Part shown: piece after piece, positions 5,501-8,128 of the stretch
How positions within the stretch are numbered: position 1 is the first letter of the stretch
How the letters are laid out: the number at the start of each line of letters is the position of its first letter
From: Pseudomonadota bacterium
GTDB lineage: Bacteria > Pseudomonadota > Gammaproteobacteria > Acidithiobacillales > Acidithiobacillaceae
Assembly (NCBI GenBank): GCA_021827445.1
Contig: JAKAVW010000054.1
Span: 1 to 8,128 of the forward strand
Length of the DNA: 8,128 nt
Direction: 5' to 3'
Notes under the pieces: model-generated
Seen by the model: the letters and a program-made list of their open reading frames with translations, nothing else
Told to the model about the DNA's origin: nothing
The model's database searches: none
Made by a program: the position numbers and the translations under genes

Positions 5501-7401
5501 TTCTCCTGGCTGAACGCCCCGGTCAGGTCCATCTGCACGCCGGATTGCAGTTTGCTGCGCCAGCAGCCGGGAAGCGTATTGTCCGCGATTTGTTGCCGGA
5601 TGGTGTCGGCGTCGGTAATAAAATCCGAATCGCGGGTCCATCGTGGTTTGCCGTCGACGGCATCGAGGCGGTCCAGGATCAGATTTTTGATGTCGCCTTC
5701 GTCGGCGATGGAGTTGGTCCGGCTGTTGCGCAGGTAGTACGTGCCGTCCTGATCGCGGTTGGTTTCAAGGATGCGGTTAGTATCCCTGCGTTGCGGGGTG
5801 GAGATGACCATGTGGTCCTTGTTGTCTTCGGGCGCGGGCAATCTGGCGAGCATGCGGGTCTTGCCGGCCCCGGTGGAATCCACGTTGGTCCAGACGCCCT
5901 GCAGGTCCGAGGCATCCATGTGCTTGCGCAGATACTCGCGCATATCCATCTCGATGCGGACCTCATGAATAGCTTTGAGCTGGGGGCGCAGTACGACGGG
6001 GATGGACCGTAGAGCTTCGCCGTTGGCGATATCTTCTGGTGTGTGGAGCGGGGCGTGACGCAGGTTTTCGGCGGCGTCCGTGATGGCCTGTCGGAGCACG
6101 CTATCCATGCGCCCTTCGGTGAGCACGTTGTTCCAGTCGCCGAACCAGCAGTTATCGTTTGCTGCCTGTGAATCTCTGGGGTACAGGGCGGCCGACTGCA
6201 GAGCTGCCGATGGCTGTAAAGTGGCTGCTATGGCAGATGGTGGCGGGGGCAGGAGATAAAGCACCCGGCGACCGATGGCTTCCAGGGTACGTCCCAGATA
6301 GGCGGCGGCTTTTTCGCCTTCGCGGTTTTTGTCGCGGTCGACCAGCAGGACGTGTACTTCGTCGGGATCGGCTGGCGGCAGGGCGTCGGCGTCGAGATCG
6401 AGGATGGCTTCCGCGAGATTCTTGTAGCCTGCTGTTGACCATAAAACGTGCAGGATGCCGCCCGTTTGCTGCGCCACGGAAACGCCGGATTCCAGACCCT
6501 CGCTGTAATAGATCAGTTTTTTGCCCTGCGCCAGCAGGTGGAGGATGGTGGTGTCGCTGGCCCCCCATCCCCGGCCCTGGGGATCTGGGTTGGCGGGCAC
6601 GTCGATCCGGGTCATGCCGGCGGGTCCCATCATGGCGCGTCCGATCTTGCGGACCGGATGATAGTCATCGACGGCGTGCGCCAGGAAGGTCCGCTGCATC
6701 CCGCACATGCGGTCGACGTTGGGGTGTTCGCGGGTACCGGGCAGGAAGTGGGCAAAGGGCCAATACGGTATGCCGAAAAGGAAGTCTGCGCCCTGGCCCT
6801 GTTGTTTGCGCTCGATCTCGGTATCCTGGAGCAGTCGGGTGCCGATGATGCCTGTTCGGCACCATTGGGTGGACAGTCCGCGCGAACGCAGATAGTCGAG
6901 GACGGATGCCTGTTGCTCCAGAGAGACCATGCGGTCGGCGTCGGTGGGCATGCGGCACCCGGAGACGTGACCACGGGATGCGCTGCCCCAATCCAGTTGC
7001 GACCAGCGCAATTCGGCCTGTGCGGGGCTGAGGGTGGAACGGGACCGTGCGCTACTGCGGCCTTGGCAGAGCGCCAGCCACTCAGCCTCGCTGAGCTCGC
7101 CTTGTCGCGCGTCGGGAACCAGCCCCCGGACCTCTTGCAGGTGTTGCATCAGACTGGTGGCACCGCCGCGCTCGCCGCCACGATGGTCGTACCAGAAGCC
7201 GGTCTGCCAGATCACCAGGGAAGGAGAATCCTCGCGGAAATCGGCGCGCGCGCCGCCGTGGGCTTCGTGGTGGAGGCGCGCGCCAAAGGATTTGGCGATT
7301 TCGCAGGCGAGGTGATACCAGTGTTCGGGCGTGCGGGAAGGCAGACGAGGTTCCAGGCCGGTCCGCGCATGGTCGATACCGCGCATATCAACGATGGCCA
7401 T
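2581..7401 (-). CDS. Giant Toprim primase-SF2 helicase fusion protein
   Basis: A 1606-residue protein, probably a primase-helicase serving transfer or replication of the element. Residues 25-92 resemble the N-terminus of plasmid and phage primases (GFWYDHRGGERGGATSL, 68-84). Residues 205-430 look like a Toprim primase core: GMQRTFL (234-240), SEGLES with E301, VDRDKN with D355 and D357, and a DWNNVL signature (422-427). A helicase half follows: Walker A-like DSTGAGKT (508-515), a Cys cluster C649-x3-C653-x2-C656, a weak motif II candidate DE at 750-751, TATP (943-946), and a motif V-like HNEWATCDGLVIW (1042-1054). Residues 1215-1365 look like two winged-helix regions; 1375-1424 is a repeat linker; 1430-1606 is unrecognised. 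The ATG is one base after the upstream stop with only a weak GCGGGG before it, so translation is probably coupled. In IncI plasmids the primase gene sog precedes traL-traM-traN similarly. Toprim call is good; helicase activity is inferred. Confidence 0.83.
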   Translation of the reverse strand: MAIVDMRGIDHARTGLEPRLPSRTPEHWYHLACEIAKSFGARLHHEAHGGARADFREDSPSLVIWQTGFWYDHRGGERGGATSLMQHLQEVRGLVPDARQGELSEAEWLALCQGRSSARSRSTLSPAQAELRWSQLDWGSASRGHVSGCRMPTDADRMVSLEQQASVLDYLRSRGLSTQWCRTGIIGTRLLQDTEIERKQQGQGADFLFGIPYWPFAHFLPGTREHPNVDRMCGMQRTFLAHAVDDYHPVRKIGRAMMGPAGMTRIDVPANPDPQGRGWGASDTTILHLLAQGKKLIYYSEGLESGVSVAQQTGGILHVLWSTAGYKNLAEAILDLDADALPPADPDEVHVLLVDRDKNREGEKAAAYLGRTLEAIGRRVLYLLPPPPSAIAATLQPSAALQSAALYPRDSQAANDNCWFGDWNNVLTEGRMDSVLRQAITDAAENLRHAPLHTPEDIANGEALRSIPVVLRPQLKAIHEVRIEMDMREYLRKHMDASDLQGVWTNVDSTGAGKTRMLARLPAPEDNKDHMVISTPQRRDTNRILETNRDQDGTYYLRNSRTNSIADEGDIKNLILDRLDAVDGKPRWTRDSDFITDADTIRQQIADNTLPGCWRSKLQSGVQMDLTGAFSQENGDMHPDILTHQHHGCGKECARCPHGIVAQTMIRALQKPDEAETILEELDAPVKNLGPYPAFGQNIAVAKAILSQFLPCASQLNRLLSYQEKAVCTTTALLQYDKRLFSQSTEIRQDEMPTLMDTQEIGWKVFQEARAATDYCINSMRFQLAQTPDTAENQKLRKTLQQSIASTEKVMLTYRFLYRHFLDVMADEKPMSAESLTAWISTKKVQRKIVQPFLKSIRAQKIQHEAMFEQPYFPSADSRKKIVPTVFAKHLAQALEHGSIFFVEGADGSIADRKIVLHFPTAFGEELILSHAGASKKRIDIYTATPDMVLTEMSKQVNENFAEDNVHLVWRPLNHTKTAQILNPATSLQNAQRILLTYWEQGLKAAMLVTKKMAPALQSWAKQYRPGYENLIGWIGKHHIGHNEWATCDGLVIWSLDLPPIQVLAQEYLATRRIFERDQWADLDEFGNHWESSRKDYVAFSHLGLEALARVFSNADFDRYVRWRVTQIITQADGRLRGVNNPLGETRKKFCDVYSEIPPIDGLFGTYIDDIIPAEFQSPEALHKQAVERLANVMSSYQINMPVPHESPVQGEMMKTRTIRMSIRDLRKTAKAHGLSGFQSENLREALELLKQSRPDVLDYKIRPGRATEIIVRADPPISAPEQPTDDRVIQLLGHLIRQRQEAGGGEIQFSARELYRILEPHAIQTPGLLDMQAVYDRLQQAFPDIEVEERATDTLEPWTYIRFRPDTPAQLLVNTGHSGVGGVYNNSVPPQHCPGAAHGECSADGICPADDIPAGGSPATPPAQKTLRNSDVLTLQIQGTRVKAFSGVIDAPGGLIGDPEPSRVFPAFVPDDFIKRLMQREGQWRREGGGDAIPNFVHRIGLDYRKEWVRWFNVPEHPVIETLAILTHYVDSYLTLQHPECLSVLPALDAAENDLAHQLAEDPLLQALLENWRAHPGIPRLDLRKPLHITSSLFRSVQAENRGSG
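3157..3210 (-). repeat. Degenerate 18-base repeats encoding AHGECS, ADGICP, ADDIPA
   Basis: Three adjacent 18-base units encode residues 1398-1415 of the primase-helicase with a hexapeptide period (Ala, Asp/His, Gly/Asp, Ile/Glu, Cys/Pro, small). A Pro/Ala/Gly tail (GGSPATPP) follows. The units are diverged at DNA level, but period and composition match the linkers in DotH and the Dsb-like protein. Confidence 0.55.
3223..3263. repeat. Strong inverted repeat inside the primase-helicase linker
   Basis: Arms at 3223-3238 and 3248-3263 pair at 13 of 16 positions around a nine-base AT-rich loop (CTATTATTA). The left arm contains GTGTTGGGGGGGTACA. It lies in frame and encodes the stretch VGGVYNNSVPPQ near residue 1385, just before the hexapeptide repeats. 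An AT-only loop in GC-rich coding DNA stands out. It could be a remnant of an inserted palindromic element, a protein-binding site, or an mRNA hairpin. Confidence 0.65.
3760..3775 (-). promoter_or_regulatory. Possible internal translation start within the primase-helicase gene
   Basis: On the minus strand CAGGGAGAA directly precedes two consecutive ATG codons (3765-3763 and 3762-3760), Met1213 and Met1214. GGGAG has workable spacing to either ATG. Initiation here would give a separate product of about 394 residues holding the winged-helix-like regions and the C-terminal domain. IncI sog is known to make a short product (SogS) from an internal start, so this is worth noting, but no direct evidence of use is visible. 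Confidence 0.35.
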
Positions 7402-7402
7402 C

Positions 7403-7759
7403 TTAGTGCCCCGCGATGTGACCGGCGCGGGGGCCGCGCCGTGAAAACAGCCATTGGCCGTGCGCGTCCCGCGCGGTGATGAGGGTGTCGGTCGCTGCTG
7501 TCACCCGGGCGGGCCAATCGCGTATGCCATCGGTGAGAATGAGCATGTCGCCAGGGTCGACCTCATCAAGCACCCCCCAAAAGACGGGGTTGCCGCCGGG
7601 GTCGGGCCGGGCGATGACCCGGATGCGGGGCGCTGGCGGGACGGATGCCAGCACTGCCGCCGCCCAGATGGAGGGGTGACAGCCTGGGGTGTTGGCCTGC
7701 TCTTGCAGTCGTTTCAGCGTGGCGGGTGAAAGTGTAGTGGGATCGTCTGGTCTCAGCAT
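7403..7759 (-). CDS. Unrecognised 118-residue protein
   Basis: I do not recognise this protein. It is 118 residues, with no signal peptide or transmembrane segment. Residues 1-40 look helical (LSPATLKRLQEQANTPGCHP then IWAAAVLASV). Residues 45-108 alternate short hydrophobic strands with turns (IRVIARPDPGGNPVFWGVLD, GDMLILTDG, WPARVTAATDTLITARDAHG, WLFSRRG), suggesting a small all-beta domain, perhaps OB- or SH3-like. The C-terminus is basic and Gly-rich. The start is supported by AAGGAG seven bases before ATG 7759. The stop TAA is one base from the ATG of the primase-helicase, so the two are probably co-translated and could work together, for instance as a small partner of the primase. That link is inference from position only. 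Confidence 0.75.
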   Translation of the reverse strand: MLRPDDPTTLSPATLKRLQEQANTPGCHPSIWAAAVLASVPPAPRIRVIARPDPGGNPVFWGVLDEVDPGDMLILTDGIRDWPARVTAATDTLITARDAHGQWLFSRRGPRAGHIAGH

Positions 7760-7766
7760 GATAGAT

Positions 7767-7772
7767 CTCCTT
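7767..7772 (-). promoter_or_regulatory. Ribosome binding site of the 118-residue gene
   Basis: AAGGAG on the minus strand with seven bases before ATG 7759. It follows directly on a copy of the 20-base repeat at 7779-7798. Confidence 0.85.
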
Positions 7773-7778
7773 TCGCTT

Positions 7779-7798
7779 ACTATCCTTGGTGCCGCAAA
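7779..7798 (-). repeat. 20-base direct repeat, copy B (non-coding)
   Basis: TTTGCGGCACCAAGGATAGT on the minus strand, identical to 7814-7833 and 35 bases from it. It lies in the 51-base gap between the stop of the partial gene and the 118-residue gene. Flanking bases 7792-7806 form a near-palindrome around AAAATTTT with one bulged C. Confidence 0.85.
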
Positions 7799-7810
7799 AT
7801 TTTCGGGGTC

Positions 7811-8128
7811 TCAACTATCCTTGGTGCCGCAAACCCGTTTTTCGTGGACTATGTCGAAAACTGGATTGGTTCTTGCCTTGTCGCTGGCATCCATCTCCCT
7901 ACTGGTGCCGCAGTTTTGAGACGTTTGATCGATCTCCGTCATGCCGGGATGGATTTTCAAGTACATGCGCGCCAAGGTTTTCAATGCCTGCAGTTCTTGT
8001 GTGGAGATCTGGGTGAAGCCTTTGCGCATGGTAGAGGCTTTCCGGGATCTGATGGCGGGACGCGGCGCGTCTTTCTGCTGGGCCATCCGCGCGTTGCTTT
8101 CCCGCACGGCATCTTGGGAGATGCCGAA
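7811..8128 (-). CDS. 3' part of an unrecognised gene, open at the window edge
   Basis: The frame is open from the window end (FGISQDAVRESNARMAQQ) to TGA at 7813-7811, giving 105 visible residues. The true start may lie outside; a GTG at 8107 and an ATG at 8086 are possible internal starts, neither with a strong ribosome binding site. The sequence is hydrophilic and basic in its first half (PRPAIRSRKASTMRKGF), followed by a helix-like stretch ISTQELQALKTLARMYL. I see no membrane segment and no domain I can name. The last 35 residues (from NCGTSREM to VCGTKDS) look less protein-like and contain two copies of a repeated DNA element, so the original C-terminus may have been altered by duplication. 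Its co-orientation and short distance to the next gene suggest the same operon. Confidence 0.5.
   Translation of the reverse strand, partial: FGISQDAVRESNARMAQQKDAPRPAIRSRKASTMRKGFTQISTQELQALKTLARMYLKIHPGMTEIDQTSQNCGTSREMDASDKARTNPVFDIVHEKRVCGTKDS
7814..7833 (-). repeat. 20-base direct repeat, copy A (coding, at the 3' end of the partial gene)
   Basis: TTTGCGGCACCAAGGATAGT on the minus strand, exact copy of 7779-7798. It encodes the last residues CGTKDS just before the TGA stop at 7813-7811. The 35-base spacing is not a multiple of three. A shorter match, TGCGGCACCA at 7912-7903, encodes CGTS earlier in the same gene. Confidence 0.85.
7903..7912 (-). repeat. Short copy of the TGCGGCACCA repeat
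   Basis: Ten bases shared with the 20-base repeats at 7814-7833 and 7779-7798 and with the copy near 2491. It is in frame, coding CGTS within the partial gene. Confidence 0.5.

Noticed and set aside
4435..6012. Plus-strand open frame of 525 codons
   Set aside because: It lies entirely antisense to the primase-helicase, whose motifs are clear. The translation has no recognisable domain, and such long antisense frames are common in GC-rich DNA.
7566..7814. Minus-strand frame of 82 codons beginning MRPRKFCGTKDS
   Set aside because: It overlaps the 118-residue gene in another frame and has no ribosome binding site; its likeness to the partial gene's end (CGTKDS) comes from the 20-base DNA repeat.

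Overview
The window reads as part of a conjugation operon from a self-transmissible plasmid or integrative element in a proteobacterium. All five genes lie on the minus strand, so transcription runs from high to low coordinates. DNA is GC-rich, and the plus-strand open frames look like shadows of the minus-strand genes. The two genes at the low-coordinate end are core parts of a type IVB secretion system (Dot/Icm of Legionella; the tra system of IncI and IncL/M plasmids): a complete DotI/IcmL/TraM protein and the N-terminal 219 residues of a DotH/IcmK/TraN protein that runs off the window. IncI-like element types are therefore the closest reference. An acidophile such as Acidithiobacillus is possible, but that is a guess on general character and not shown by the sequence.

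In order of transcription: (1) the 3' part of an unrecognised gene (8128-7811); (2) a 51-base gap carrying one copy of a 20-base direct repeat and a good ribosome binding site; (3) an unrecognised 118-residue protein (7759-7403); (4) after a single base, a very large 1606-residue protein (7401-2581) that joins a Toprim primase-like half to a superfamily 2 helicase-like half, with winged-helix-like and unknown domains at the C-terminus; (5) a 130-base gap (2580-2451) mostly filled by a GC-rich palindromic repeat array; (6) a membrane-anchored DsbC/DsbG-like thiol-disulfide protein with a CLYC active site (2450-1368); (7) DotI (1384-662), which overlaps the previous gene by 17 bases; (8) DotH (657-1, partial), whose Shine-Dalgarno sequence sits just upstream of the DotI stop codon.

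The likely joint role is DNA transfer. DotI and DotH belong to the envelope-spanning channel. The Dsb-like protein would form or correct disulfides in periplasmic components. The primase-helicase would process or re-prime the transferred strand. From memory, the IncI primase gene sog sits just upstream of traL-traM-traN, and the giant primase-helicase here holds the equivalent place.

The most unusual aspect is a set of short GC-rich repeats, mostly about 15 to 18 bases per unit. Those in the Dsb gene and the gap upstream of it share the core CCCCTGC(C)GGGG. Related Pro/Ala/Gly-coding repeats occur in linkers of DotH and the primase-helicase. The array in the 2451-2580 gap is in opposite orientation to the one inside the Dsb gene, so the leader and coding region of one mRNA could pair over 20 or more bases. 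A second repeat family, TTTGCGGCACCA, occurs three times around the 3' end of the first gene and once upstream of the Dsb gene.
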